Source: Clostridiales bacterium (GTDB lineage Bacteria > Bacillota > Clostridia > Christensenellales > CAG-138). From it: DNA of 64,000 nucleotides. Of the stretch, positions 15,364 through 24,497 are shown piece after piece. Location: NCBI GenBank assembly GCA_019416935.1, contig DXWI01000012.1, positions 1 through 64,000 on the forward strand, read 5' to 3'. The notes below the pieces were generated by a model. The model had not been told where the DNA came from. It ran no database searches and saw only the letters and a program-made list of their open reading frames with translations. The number at the start of each line of letters is the position of its first letter. Position 1 is the first letter of the stretch. A program made the position numbers and the translations under genes.

Positions 15364-16445
15364 TGGTGCTTGGCAATCCATGCAGACATAACCACGGCCA
15401 TCAGGTATATTCCAAAGACGGCAACGCACGAAGCGAAGAATACGCTGCCCCCTGCCAAGGCGTTGATGAAGTATTCGCCGCCTTGCTGCGCGATGACCGG
15501 CTGTTCCCGCAGAGGCGCTATGGGTGCGCAGAGAAATGCTATACCTGCAGCCAAGATGCCATGCACAAATTTTACGGAAAAATAGCGGCGTACGTCTCCG
15601 CACAAAAACAACCTCGTTTGTAAAAAAACGCAAAGTCCCCCGAAAGACACCAGGAACGCACACAGGGCAACCGATAGTCGGAACGGCAGTTTCAAAGCGG
15701 CAACGGCGGCACATCCGCCGGTTAGCTCCAGCATCCCCTGCAGCATGGCCGAAACCAGACCGGCCGGAAGCCCGGTCGCACGGCAGATGGATTCCAGAAC
15801 AGCGTAGACTCCGATTTGTTTTAGCAATTCGGATACAACGAAGAAAATGCAGATGCAGCCGCCGATCTGCAGCATGACCGCCATGCCGTCGGAGACAATG
15901 GGAATCAATCCCTTTTTTTGATTGCTTTCCTGTTCCACGGCGGTCCGCGTCCTCTGCGCCGGACGCGGATAGCAGAGGAGCAGGAGCAGACCGCTGCCAT
16001 AATGTGCTACAGCAATCGGCAGTGCCGCTGCAATGTCACCCAGCATGCCGATCCCGATGACGGCGCAGAGAAACATCGGACTGCACAGATTGCAGAATGG
16101 CCCTTCGTTCGGCAATCCGAGCTCTGCGGTGAGGCGCGCGCCCGACGGATAGCCGGCAGCCGCGCCCAAGAGCCAGCAGGGCAGTGCGAGGGAATCGAGA
16201 CCCAGCCAACCGGAAAGCCGTTTCAAAAACCTTCCCAGCATTTCGGGCACATTCTCCTGCAGCAGCAGAGACATGCAGATGTAAAACGGAAACAGCGCGG
16301 GTAAAACGCTCTCCCACCAAAGCTGAAACGCCGCTGCCGCCGCATTGGCGCAATCGGCGGAACAGAACAGAAGACAGAGGCAGAGGATTCCCGGCCAGAC
16401 CGTGGTCAAACGCAAATGTTCTTTCTTCGTCGGCTTGCCCTCCAC
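15357..16445 (-). CDS. ylbJ: Sporulation integral membrane protein YlbJ
   Basis: YlbJ is a multi-pass membrane protein needed for spore cortex formation in B. subtilis, where sigma-E drives it. The 362 residues contain about eight hydrophobic helices and the family features WWESVLPALFPFYI, GAAAGYPSGARLTAEL and GGLCVFLQTRLFL. The frame opens with GTG (MEGKPTKK) without a clear ribosome site, so the exact start is uncertain. Gene content around it (rsmD, coaD, patatin, tmcAL) matches B. subtilis ylbH-ylbM, which supports the call. No convincing sigma-E promoter was found upstream by eye. It is divergent from the patatin gene. Confidence 0.88.
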   Translation of the reverse strand: MEGKPTKKEHLRLTTVWPGILCLCLLFCSADCANAAAAAFQLWWESVLPALFPFYICMSLLLQENVPEMLGRFLKRLSGWLGLDSLALPCWLLGAAAGYPSGARLTAELGLPNEGPFCNLCSPMFLCAVIGIGMLGDIAAALPIAVAHYGSGLLLLLCYPRPAQRTRTAVEQESNQKKGLIPIVSDGMAVMLQIGGCICIFFVVSELLKQIGVYAVLESICRATGLPAGLVSAMLQGMLELTGGCAAVAALKLPFRLSVALCAFLVSFGGLCVFLQTRLFLCGDVRRYFSVKFVHGILAAGIAFLCAPIAPLREQPVIAQQGGEYFINALAGGSVFFASCVAVFGIYLMAVVMSAWIAKHQK

Positions 16446-16463
16446 AAGGAACTGTTCAATTCA

Positions 16464-16493
16464 TTGACAGCGTGCTATACTATCATCTATAGT
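16464..16493 (+). promoter_or_regulatory. Promoter of the patatin gene
   Basis: A perfect -35 TTGACA (16464-16469) is followed after 18 bases by TATAGT (16488-16493). It lies 29 bases above the patatin ATG in the divergent gap shared with ylbJ. Confidence 0.6.
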
Positions 16494-16522
16494 TCAGACT
16501 CTTTTGGATATGCGAGGTATTT

Positions 16523-17323
16523 ATGGCTGGTAAGGTTGGCGTTGCACTGGGTGCAGGCAGCACAAAAGGATTCGCGCATATCGGCGTGCTTCAAGTGCTT
16601 CAAGAGCACCATGTTCCCATCGATATGATTTCGGGCTCCAGCATCGGGGCTATCATAGCATCGATTTTTGCAGCAGGGAGCGATATGTATCTATTGGAAA
16701 AATTTGCTCTGCAAATGAACATGCGCGACTATCTGGACATTGGAAGACCGAGCTCCGGCGGTCTGCTGCGCGGCAATCGGATCGAGCAACTGATCCGGCT
16801 ATTTACGCACCGGATGGATTTTTCCGATACCCGAATTCCACTCTATTGCGCCGCAGTCGACGCTGCGGAGGGGGAACTGGTAATGCTGCATGAGGGGAGC
16901 GTCAGCCGCGCCGCGCGCGCCAGCATGTCCATCCCCGGCATTTTTGCGCCGGTTGAGATCGATGGACATACCTATGTCGACGGCGGCGTGATCGAACGCA
17001 TCCCCTGTTCGGTGCTAAGAGAAAACGGCGCCGACGTCATTTTGGCCGTTGATGTCGGTTATTGCGGCGGGTATTACGATGTGGCAGGCATGAACGCCTA
17101 TGAACTCATCAACCGTTCGATCGATATCATGCAGTGGGAGATCACCAAGCTAAGGAAACTGGATGCGGATGTGATGCTTTCTCCCAAAGTGTTGTTTGTG
17201 CATGGGCATTTCGACACAAAGAGCGCGCAGGCGGTCATTGCTGAGGGCCGGCGGGTGGCGGAGGAGGCGCTTCCGAGCATCTTGGAGACGCTGGAGGCGC
17301 ACGCAATTCCGCTTACAAAATGA
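16523..17323 (+). CDS. Patatin-like phospholipase family protein
   Basis: 266 residues of a patatin-type Ser-Asp hydrolase. The oxyanion region GAGSTKGFAHIGVL (10-23), the nucleophile elbow GSSIG (Ser about 40) and the catalytic Asp in YVDGGVIERIP (about 153) are all intact, so it should be an active lipid acyl hydrolase. It corresponds in position to B. subtilis ylbK, between ylbJ and ylbM. No signal peptide is visible, so it is probably cytoplasmic. A GAGGT site precedes the ATG. Its last 11 bases overlap the 3' end of the opposing tmcAL. Substrate unknown. Confidence 0.9.
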   Translation: MAGKVGVALGAGSTKGFAHIGVLQVLQEHHVPIDMISGSSIGAIIASIFAAGSDMYLLEKFALQMNMRDYLDIGRPSSGGLLRGNRIEQLIRLFTHRMDFSDTRIPLYCAAVDAAEGELVMLHEGSVSRAARASMSIPGIFAPVEIDGHTYVDGGVIERIPCSVLRENGADVILAVDVGYCGGYYDVAGMNAYELINRSIDIMQWEITKLRKLDADVMLSPKVLFVHGHFDTKSAQAVIAEGRRVAEEALPSILETLEAHAIPLTK

Positions 17324-18515
17324 TCGGCCCCTCAAAATCCCTGTGCATTTCATTTCCCGTTGCGATGGCCAGCACATCGGTGCTGAACGCATCGGTCGTC
17401 AGATTGCGCTGTACAATCGCTGTGCAGGAGGGGATGTCCGCATTGCGCAGGATGAGCGGCGCATGCGGTCTTTTTGCAATTTCGGACAGCAGCGCGCGCG
17501 CCTTGGTCGTCATGGCAAGCACCTTAAGATATTCGCTCTCGCTGCTTCTGACCGTTTCATGAACCTGTTCGTTTGTAATGCCCAGCATGGCGCAGACTCC
17601 GATGCGTTTGCAGCGGGCCAGCGTGAACCGTTTTGTTTTTATCGAATCGTAAAATTCTGCAATGGAAGTACACTTTTTTGCGGATTTTGCTAAAATGTTT
17701 TCAAATCCCTCCGCCACGTCCGGTAATTCGGCAAGACTCTTGATCGACATGCTGCGAATGGCGTAAAGGATCAGAGGGCCGATGGTTTCCGGTGGAATCG
17801 GGAACTGTGGATCATAGAGCATGGCGCCGCCCACAAAGGAGGGCATGGTGGAGAGCGCCGCCTCATCGCCCATCAACAGGGCCTTACGGATTGCCGTTGC
17901 GCTGGAATATTCACCGCTCAAATGCTCCTCGTGATAGCCGTTTCCAATGCGGGGAATGGGGATGGGGCGGATGTCCGGCGCATACGCGCCGATTGCGCGC
18001 AAATACTCGATGGCGAGGATGTTGTTGGGCTGCGCCAGCGTTTCCAGCATATTTTCCGGCGCGCCGATCTCCGCAAGCGCATCATATCTGGCGCGCGGAT
18101 AGGATTTGCCAAGGCTGAGATGCCAGTGCAGCGCACTGCGGTAGGATGGAGGCTCGGATACTAAGACGTCGCAAAGTTGATACAGTGTTTCCAGATTGGG
18201 CTGCTCACAGCCGAACGCCAAATCGGTAACAACGCCGGTGCCGAGCAGCGTGCGGATGCCGCCGAGCGCAAAACGCTCCGCGCTGGCCACAGCATACACG
18301 CTGGGCAATTCCAAAACGAGATCAGCGCCGGCCTTGACCGCCCAGGACGCACGCGTATATTTGTCGATGCAGGCAGCTTCTCCGCGCTGGACAAAGTTGC
18401 CGGAGAGCACCACAATACAGAAGTCTGCACCGCTTTTTGCTTTTGCACGCTCCAAATGATAGATATGCCCATTGTGCAGCGGATTGTATTCCGCAATAAT
18501 CCCGACAACGCGCAT
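17313..18515 (-). CDS. tmcAL: tRNA(Met) cytidine acetate ligase
   Basis: TmcAL (B. subtilis YlbM) activates acetate with ATP and acetylates C34 of elongator tRNA-Met. The 400 residues start with the nucleotidyltransferase-like motif GIIAEYNPLHNGHIYHL (5-21, HxGH), followed by VVLSGNFVQRGEAACIDKYTRA and the conserved PRIGNGYHEE and SSATAIRKAL. Acetate kinase and phosphotransacetylase lie on the other side of the divergent gap, which may be only chance, though all three handle acetyl groups. The length is typical. It overlaps the patatin gene at its 3' end by 11 bases. Confidence 0.92.
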   Translation of the reverse strand: MRVVGIIAEYNPLHNGHIYHLERAKAKSGADFCIVVLSGNFVQRGEAACIDKYTRASWAVKAGADLVLELPSVYAVASAERFALGGIRTLLGTGVVTDLAFGCEQPNLETLYQLCDVLVSEPPSYRSALHWHLSLGKSYPRARYDALAEIGAPENMLETLAQPNNILAIEYLRAIGAYAPDIRPIPIPRIGNGYHEEHLSGEYSSATAIRKALLMGDEAALSTMPSFVGGAMLYDPQFPIPPETIGPLILYAIRSMSIKSLAELPDVAEGFENILAKSAKKCTSIAEFYDSIKTKRFTLARCKRIGVCAMLGITNEQVHETVRSSESEYLKVLAMTTKARALLSEIAKRPHAPLILRNADIPSCTAIVQRNLTTDAFSTDVLAIATGNEMHRDFEGPIIL

Positions 18516-18547
18516 GCCGTTTCCTCACATTTCAAAAACAGTATACC

Positions 18548-18586
18548 ATTTTTTCACCATATGTGGTATAATTTGCGGTGAAAAAT
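18548..18586 (+). promoter_or_regulatory. pta promoter region with inverted repeat
   Basis: A perfect -10 TATAAT (18567-18572) lies between the arms of an inverted repeat, TTTTTCACC (18550-18558) and GGTGAAAAA (18577-18585), 18 bases apart. No good -35 is seen. The repeat could be an operator acting on pta, on the divergent tmcAL, or on both. Confidence 0.4.
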
Positions 18587-18604
18587 ATTGGGAGGCTTCT
18601 TGTC

Positions 18605-19603
18605 ATGTCGTTGATGGATCAAATCAAAAGAAAAGCGATCGGGGACAAAAAACATATTCTGCTCCCCGAGGGAGCGGAAGAGCGCACCGTGCAGGCGGCT
18701 GCTCGAATTGTAAGCGAAGGGATAGCCAATGTCACTCTGCTCGGTGACGAGGCTGCTATTTTGGCCGTAGCCGATAAGTTCCATGTGGATCTGGCGGGCG
18801 TTGCACTGCTCAATCCCGAAACATCTTCCGACCTTGCCCGCTATACGGAAATGTTCTATGAACTGCGCAAAGCAAAGGGCGTCACTCCGGAAAAGGCTGC
18901 TGCCACCATGAAGAACCCGCTGTTTTTTGCGGCAATGATGATCAAAGACGGCAAGGCCGACGGCATGGTTGCCGGTGCGATCAGCACAACCGGCGATACG
19001 CTGCGCCCCGGTCTGCAGATCATCAAAATGGCGCCCGGCATCTCCGTCGTTTCAAGCTGCTTTATCATGGAAGTGCCGAACAAGGCTTACGGTGACGATG
19101 GTTTGCTCGTGTTTGCCGACTGCGCTGTAAACCCCTGTCCCACCGCCGAACAGCTGGCCGCAATTGCGGTTTCCTCCGCAGCAACCGGCAAGGCGCTCTG
19201 CGGGATTGATCCGCACGTCGCAATGCTCTCCTTCTCGACCAAGGGCAGCGCAAAGCATGAGTTGGTGGACAAGGTGGTTCGCGCAACCGAGCTCGTGCAC
19301 GAGCTGGCGCCGGAGTTGAATGCGGATGGCGAGCTGCAGGCGGATGCGGCGCTTGTTGAAAAGGTCGGCAAGCTGAAGTCGCCCGGCAGCCCGGTTGCCG
19401 GCAAAGCGAATGTTTTGGTGTTCCCGGATCTTCAGGCGGGCAACATCGGCTATAAGCTTGTGCAGCGTCTCGCGGGCGCTGAAGCGATCGGACCGATCTG
19501 TCAGGGCTTCCGTTATCCGATCAACGATCTGTCACGCGGCTGCAGTATTGAGGATATCGTTTCGGTCGTAGCCATTACCGCTGTTCAGGCGCAGAATCAA
19601 TAA
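18605..19603 (+). CDS. pta: Phosphate acetyltransferase
   Basis: Pta interconverts acetyl-CoA and acetyl phosphate; with AckA it yields ATP and acetate in fermentation. The 332-residue short form lacks the N-terminal regulatory extension of enterobacterial enzymes. Recognisable segments are ILLPEGAEERTVQAA, KGVTPEKAA, KADGMVAGAISTTGDTLRPGLQI and NVLVFPDLQAGNIGYKLVQRLAGAEAIGPICQG (cited in parts). ATG 18605 has GGGAGG eight bases upstream; an in-frame GTG at 18578 has none. ackA follows after 17 bases. Confidence 0.96.
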   Translation: MSLMDQIKRKAIGDKKHILLPEGAEERTVQAAARIVSEGIANVTLLGDEAAILAVADKFHVDLAGVALLNPETSSDLARYTEMFYELRKAKGVTPEKAAATMKNPLFFAAMMIKDGKADGMVAGAISTTGDTLRPGLQIIKMAPGISVVSSCFIMEVPNKAYGDDGLLVFADCAVNPCPTAEQLAAIAVSSAATGKALCGIDPHVAMLSFSTKGSAKHELVDKVVRATELVHELAPELNADGELQADAALVEKVGKLKSPGSPVAGKANVLVFPDLQAGNIGYKLVQRLAGAEAIGPICQGFRYPINDLSRGCSIEDIVSVVAITAVQAQNQ

Positions 19604-19620
19604 GGAGAGTTGTAAGCATC

Positions 19621-20823
19621 ATGACAAACATTCTGGTTATCAATGCAGGCAGTTCCTCGCTGAAGTATCAGCTGATCGACATCGACACCGAGACCGTCAT
19701 CGCAAAGGGCATTTGCGAGCGGATCGGCATCCCCGGCTCCCTTTTGAGCTACAAGCCGACCAACGGTGAAAAGTTTGAGAAACAGCAGGATATGCGCGAT
19801 CACAAGGATGCAATTCAGCTTGTTCTGGACGTCCTTTCCGATTCAAAAATCGGCGTCATCTCCGATATGTCGTCCATCGCGGCGGTTGGCCATCGCGTCC
19901 TGCACGGCGGCGAAAAATATTCCGAGCCGGTTCTCATCAACGATCAGGTGCTGGAAGCAATCGAAGAGTGCATTCCGCTCGGGCCCCTGCACAACCCAGC
20001 AAACCTGATGGGCATTCGCGGCTGCATGGCGGTTATGCCGAATGTGCCGATGGTCGCTGTGTTCGACACCGCATGGGGCCAGTCTATGCCGAAGAAAGCG
20101 TTTATGTATGCGCTTCCCTATGAGGCATATGAGAAATTCAAGGTGCGCCGCTATGGCTTCCACGGTACGTCGCATCGCTACGTCGCGGGCCGCGCCATCT
20201 CCAAGCTCGATATGCCGAAGGAGCAAACGCGCGTCATTACCTGCCATCTTGGCAACGGCTCCAGCCTGAGCGCCGTCAAGGGCGGCAAGTGTATCGATAC
20301 CTCCATGGGCCTCACGCCTCTTGAGGGCGTTCCGATGGGGACGCGCTGCGGCAGCATCGACCCGGCGATCATGCCGTTCCTGATGGACAAACTCGGTCTC
20401 TCGGCCTCCGAGATGGATACCTACATGAATAAGAAGAGCGGTATGCTGGGTGTTTCCGGCATTTCCAGCGATTTCCGCGACCTGGATGCGGCGTCGAAGG
20501 AGGGCAACGAGCGCGCAGAACTGGCGCTGCAAATGTTCGCTTACAAGGTGAAGCAATATATCGGCTCTTATGCGGCCGCACTGAACGGCGTGGATGCAAT
20601 TGTATTCACGGCCGGCGTCGGCGAGAATGATCGCCGCATGCGTGAAATGATCCTGACCGATATGGATTATCTGGGCGTGGACGTGGACTTCCAGTGGAAT
20701 CGGGAATGTCCGCGCGGTGAGGAAGTGGAGATTTCCAAGCCCGGCAGCCGTGTAAAGGTATTTGTAATCCCCACGGACGAGGAGATGACCATCGCGCGCG
20801 ATACGGCTGCGCTTGCACTGTAA
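19621..20823 (+). CDS. ackA: Acetate kinase
   Basis: AckA makes ATP and acetate from acetyl phosphate. The 400 residues show the ASKHA-fold signatures: NAGSSSLKYQLID at residues 6-18, GHRVLHGGEKY, the adenosine motif RYGFHGTSHRYVA (catalytic Arg and His), and GVGENDRRMRE near the C-terminus. Length and sequence are typical. It is co-transcribed with pta. The last codons carry the -35 box of the promoter for the next gene, the SCIFF peptide. Confidence 0.97.
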   Translation: MTNILVINAGSSSLKYQLIDIDTETVIAKGICERIGIPGSLLSYKPTNGEKFEKQQDMRDHKDAIQLVLDVLSDSKIGVISDMSSIAAVGHRVLHGGEKYSEPVLINDQVLEAIEECIPLGPLHNPANLMGIRGCMAVMPNVPMVAVFDTAWGQSMPKKAFMYALPYEAYEKFKVRRYGFHGTSHRYVAGRAISKLDMPKEQTRVITCHLGNGSSLSAVKGGKCIDTSMGLTPLEGVPMGTRCGSIDPAIMPFLMDKLGLSASEMDTYMNKKSGMLGVSGISSDFRDLDAASKEGNERAELALQMFAYKVKQYIGSYAAALNGVDAIVFTAGVGENDRRMREMILTDMDYLGVDVDFQWNRECPRGEEVEISKPGSRVKVFVIPTDEEMTIARDTAALAL

Positions 20824-20841
20824 GAAAAAACGTTGTATACT
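20813..20841 (+). promoter_or_regulatory. Promoter of the SCIFF peptide gene
   Basis: The -35 TTGCAC (20813-20818) is inside the last codons of ackA and the -10 TATACT (20836-20841) follows after 17 bases. Transcription would start near 20848, about 25 bases before the peptide ATG. Confidence 0.7.
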
Positions 20842-20872
20842 GCAATTGTAGCAAGAATTTGGAGGAGAGAAT

Positions 20873-21016
20873 ATGAAGCATTTTGAAACCGTTCAGCAGC
20901 CCTGCATCAAGGCTGATCAGAAGACCGCTTGCGGCGAGTGCCAGGCCAGCTGCCAGTCCGCCTGCAAGACTTCCTGCACCGTGGCCAACCAGAAGTGCGC
21001 AAAGGAAGAGAAATAA
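20873..21016 (+). CDS. scfA: SCIFF ranthipeptide precursor (six cysteines in forty-five residues)
   Basis: A 47-residue peptide, too short for most gene finders. It opens MKHFETVQQ and its core is GECQASCQSACKTSC followed by TVANQKC, the hallmark of SCIFF peptides, which are near universal in clostridia. Cysteines fall at 11, 20, 23, 27, 31, 35 and 42: the canonical six plus an extra one at 11. The partner maturase is known to form thioether crosslinks from Cys to the gamma or other non-alpha carbon of acceptor residues. A strong GGAGGAGAG site precedes the ATG. It has its own promoter and is followed by a terminator before the maturase gene. The natural role of SCIFF is reported to touch quorum sensing and population control in some clostridia but is not settled. 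Confidence 0.95.
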   Translation: MKHFETVQQPCIKADQKTACGECQASCQSACKTSCTVANQKCAKEEK

Positions 21017-21032
21017 CGCTTGTAAATTCTGG

Positions 21033-21060
21033 AAAGAAAGGCCTTTGTCGGCCTTTCTTT
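21033..21060 (+). terminator. Terminator or attenuator between SCIFF and maturase
   Basis: A perfect 11-bp stem (AAAGAAAGGCC at 21033-21043, GGCCTTTCTTT at 21050-21060) has a 6-base loop. It lies 16 bases after the peptide stop and 21 bases before the maturase start. Partial read-through would give much peptide and little enzyme. Confidence 0.85.
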
Positions 21061-21081
21061 CTCTGTTTGTGAGGAATTATT

Positions 21082-22422
21082 GTGATTCATACGTTTCGAT
21101 TTCATGAAATGAATGTTGTTCTGGACGTGGAGAGCGGCGCCATTCACCTGTTGGATGACGCAGCATTTTCCGTCCTTTCCGCTTTGGAGCATGGGGGAGA
21201 TCCACATCAGTGTACCGCGCTTCCCGCTGGAGAAGTGGAAGAAATTTTGCAGGAATACGCCGCGTTAAAAAAGCAGGGCCTGATCGATCGCGAGGCGTTG
21301 GAAGCGCCGACGGTGCGCGGGGGAAGCGCCATCAAATCGCTTTGCCTGCACGTTGCGCACGACTGCAATCTGCGCTGCAAATACTGTTTTGCTTCCACCG
21401 GTGATTTTCACGGCGCGCGGATGCTGATGCCGTTCTCCGTCGGCAAGGCCGCCATCGATTTTCTGATGGAGCGCAGCGGTTCGAGAAAGCATTTGGAAGT
21501 GGATCTCTTTGGCGGCGAGCCGCTCATGAACTTTGATGTTTGCAAGCAGATTGTCGCCTACGGCCGCGAACAGGAAAAACGGTTTGGCAAGAAGATCAAC
21601 TTTACCATGACTACAAACTGTGTTGCGCTCAACGATGAAATGATTGCGTTTATCAATCGGGAGATGCACAACGTCGTGATCAGCCTGGATGGACGAAGGG
21701 AAATCCATGATGCGCTTCGGCCAACGGTGAACGGCAAGGGCTCATATGACCTCATTCTGGAAAAAGCAAAGCAGCTCGTAGCGGATCGAGGGGACAAGGA
21801 GCATTATATCCGCGGCACCTTCACCAGAAACAATCTCGATTTTTCGGAGGATGTAAAGGCGCTGCTGGACGAGGGCTTCCGTCAGCTTTCGATTGAGCCC
21901 GTCGTCCTGCCTGCCGAGAGCCCATACAGCATATTGGAAGAACATCTGGAACGAATTTTTGCCGAATATGACAAGCTGGCAGATTACTATCTGTATGAGC
22001 GCAAGCATGGGCGTTGGTTCAATTTCTTCCATTTTATGGTCGATATGGAGGGCGGTCCCTGCCTGCGCAAGCGCATCTCCGGCTGCGGTGCAGGCACGGA
22101 ATATGCTGCGATCACACCGGATGGCGATATCTATCCCTGTCATCAGTTTGTAGGCATTCCGGAATGGCTGCTCGGCAACGTCTGCACCGGTGCGTTTGAT
22201 ACGGAAAAGCAGTCTGTTTTTGAGGGCTGCAACGTGCGAACCAAGGACGCATGCCAGAAATGCTGGGCAAAGTATTATTGCAGCGGCGGCTGTGCGGCGA
22301 ACGCCTTTTTGTACAACGGCGACATCCATAAGCCCTACGAGATGAGCTGCCACATGCTGCGCAAACGGACGGAATGTGCGATTGGAATTGCATTGACCGA
22401 ACGCAATCGCGCGGAATCATGA
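21082..22422 (+). CDS. scfB: SCIFF radical SAM maturase (thioether-forming)
   Basis: This radical SAM enzyme crosslinks the cysteines of the SCIFF peptide. The 446 residues hold an N-terminal RiPP recognition-like region (about 1-85), the SAM cluster motif CNLRCKYC (about 95-102) and a SPASM domain. The latter has CHQF, GCNVRTKDACQKCWAKYYC and CAANAF, which bind two more iron-sulfur clusters. FGGEPLMNF is the GGE motif that holds SAM. The start is GTG with GAGGAAT upstream. It is the immediate neighbour of the precursor, as in other clostridia. The stop overlaps the recJ ATG (ATGA), so recJ is translationally coupled to it, an unusual link. Confidence 0.95.
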   Translation: MIHTFRFHEMNVVLDVESGAIHLLDDAAFSVLSALEHGGDPHQCTALPAGEVEEILQEYAALKKQGLIDREALEAPTVRGGSAIKSLCLHVAHDCNLRCKYCFASTGDFHGARMLMPFSVGKAAIDFLMERSGSRKHLEVDLFGGEPLMNFDVCKQIVAYGREQEKRFGKKINFTMTTNCVALNDEMIAFINREMHNVVISLDGRREIHDALRPTVNGKGSYDLILEKAKQLVADRGDKEHYIRGTFTRNNLDFSEDVKALLDEGFRQLSIEPVVLPAESPYSILEEHLERIFAEYDKLADYYLYERKHGRWFNFFHFMVDMEGGPCLRKRISGCGAGTEYAAITPDGDIYPCHQFVGIPEWLLGNVCTGAFDTEKQSVFEGCNVRTKDACQKCWAKYYCSGGCAANAFLYNGDIHKPYEMSCHMLRKRTECAIGIALTERNRAES

Positions 22423-24470
22423 AAGCAGCCTGCGTTTGTTCCTATGACGGCGACTATTGCGAGGCTTTGCTCGACCGTCTTTGCAACGAGCATGGCATTT
22501 CAAGAATGGTTGCAAGAGCGCTCGTGCGCCGGTCCATCACAAAAACGGAAGCGGTGACCGCCTATCTGCATCCGGATAGCGCGCCGCTTCTTGACCCGTT
22601 TGACCTGCCGGATATGGAGCAGGCGGCCAAGCGGATTCATGCTGCGGTTCAAAGCGGGGAGCGCATCTGCATCTATGGCGACTATGATGCCGACGGCGTC
22701 TGTGCCACCGCTATATTGGTGCAGTGCCTTCGCGGCCTTGGGGCCGATGTGCACTACTATATTCCCTCCCGCCATGAGGAGGGATATGGAATGCACGAAG
22801 AGGCCGTGGAACGCATTGCAAAGCAGGGCACATCGCTTTTGATTACGGTGGATAACGGCATCGCGGCACACACTGCGGCAATGCTCTGTTCCGCGCTCCA
22901 TATGGACTTGATTGTGACGGATCATCATCTGCCGCCGGAATGTTTGCCCCCCGCGTTTGCCGTGGTTGCAGCGTCCCGTAAGGATTCAGAATATGGAAAC
23001 GCAGCTTTATGCGGCGCAGGCGTTGCACTCAAGTTGGCTCTTGCACTTGTTGGAAAGCCACTGCGGGAGGAATGGCTGGCGCTCGCCGCGGTCGCAACCG
23101 TGGCGGATGTCGTGCCGCTGATCGGCGAGAATCGGACGATTGTAGCGCGAGGCATGAAAAAGGTCGTGGAAAATACCGGCCTTTCCGCATTGCTGGAGGC
23201 GGCGGGCTATGGCGGCAAGCCGGTGACAAGCGAAACGATTGCTTTCACCGTGGCGCCCCGTTTGAACGCGGCCGGAAGGATGGGGGACGCCGCAAGGGCA
23301 GTCGCGCTCCTTCTGGAAACGGACGCGGCCAGTGCGCAGCGATATGCCGAAGAACTGGAAGCGGAAAACCGTGCACGCCGTCTGGAGGAGGACCGCATTT
23401 TTCGGGAGATTGACAGCCGCTATCCGCCGGAAACGCTCCGTTCGCGCAGGGCCATCGTTCTGCATGGAGCCGATTGGCACCTCGGCGTCATTGGCATTGC
23501 GGCCGCACGGCTCACCGAGCAGTATCATTGCCCCGTGCTGCTCTTTGGGGAACGGGGAGGAAAGTACGTCGGTTCCTGCCGAAGCGTGCCGGATATTCAA
23601 TTGTACGACTGTCTGCAAGTCTTCTCCGCGTATTTTGATCAATTCGGCGGCCACGCACGCGCCGCTGGCGTGACCATGCAGCCGGAACGATTCGACGCGT
23701 TTGCGGATGCGTTTGAACGCTATATACGGGACAACTATGCGGATGATGCGTTTGAGCCGGTCTATTCGTTTGAAGAGGATGCGGAGTTGTCGGCTCTGAA
23801 TATGGAACAGGTGCGTGCGCTGGAGGTTTTGGCGCCATTTGGCGAAGGAAACCCGGAGCCCGTTTTTCGGATCAAGCAAGCGACGCTGAACGATGTGCGG
23901 CGCATCGGCCAGCAGGGGAACCATCTTTCTGTTTCTGTTGCGCAGAATGGCTGCCGGATGCGTGCCGTTGGCTTCGGATTTGGCGCAAAAGCTGAGTCGC
24001 TCTGCATGTCTGGAAAATGGACGGTTCTGGGTATTCCACGGATCAACCGGTTCAATGGCAGCGAAAAGGTAGAAATACAGCTTTCCGCCGTGCTTTTCTG
24101 CGATGTTTCAAAACTTTTGCGTGCATTTTTGGAGAATGTGCTGTACAATACCGTTGTTGACTGTGATAAACTGTGTGATTTATTTTTTGTTTCACACGGC
24201 TTTTCGCTGTTTTCGGTATTGGAATTGGAAGCGGGCACCCTTCGAAAGCGGTTTGTGCAGCTGCGGGCGGCCATCGGCCCAACCGGTTTGGACGCCAGCC
24301 GCTTGCAGGCAATGAATAACCCGAATGATCTCTGGGGACTTTGCCTGTTTCTTGAGCTGGGCTTCTTTGCTTTTGATGTGTGCGCCCAGCGCATTCTGCT
24401 TGCCGCTCATCCGCAGCAGCGAAGTCTGCAGGAGAGCAGGCTGTATCGAATGGCATTGGAACGCGTATAG
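22419..24470 (+). CDS. recJ: Single-stranded-DNA-specific exonuclease RecJ
   Basis: RecJ degrades single-stranded DNA 5' to 3' in recombination and repair. The 683 residues show the DHH-family motifs IYGDYDADGVCATAI, LLITVDNGIAA, VTDHHLPPE and ATVADVVPLIGENR. The DHHA1 motif follows as FGGHARAAGVTM, and then an OB-fold. The last ~115 residues form a clostridial C-terminal extension (LLRAFLENVL onwards). ATG 22419 overlaps the maturase stop. The codon upstream in the same frame has no support. It starts a run of apt, relA, dtd and hemZ in the usual clostridial order. Confidence 0.93.
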   Translation: MKAACVCSYDGDYCEALLDRLCNEHGISRMVARALVRRSITKTEAVTAYLHPDSAPLLDPFDLPDMEQAAKRIHAAVQSGERICIYGDYDADGVCATAILVQCLRGLGADVHYYIPSRHEEGYGMHEEAVERIAKQGTSLLITVDNGIAAHTAAMLCSALHMDLIVTDHHLPPECLPPAFAVVAASRKDSEYGNAALCGAGVALKLALALVGKPLREEWLALAAVATVADVVPLIGENRTIVARGMKKVVENTGLSALLEAAGYGGKPVTSETIAFTVAPRLNAAGRMGDAARAVALLLETDAASAQRYAEELEAENRARRLEEDRIFREIDSRYPPETLRSRRAIVLHGADWHLGVIGIAAARLTEQYHCPVLLFGERGGKYVGSCRSVPDIQLYDCLQVFSAYFDQFGGHARAAGVTMQPERFDAFADAFERYIRDNYADDAFEPVYSFEEDAELSALNMEQVRALEVLAPFGEGNPEPVFRIKQATLNDVRRIGQQGNHLSVSVAQNGCRMRAVGFGFGAKAESLCMSGKWTVLGIPRINRFNGSEKVEIQLSAVLFCDVSKLLRAFLENVLYNTVVDCDKLCDLFFVSHGFSLFSVLELEAGTLRKRFVQLRAAIGPTGLDASRLQAMNNPNDLWGLCLFLELGFFAFDVCAQRILLAAHPQQRSLQESRLYRMALERV

Positions 24471-24497
24471 CAGCGAACAAATAGGAGGTAACCGGAC

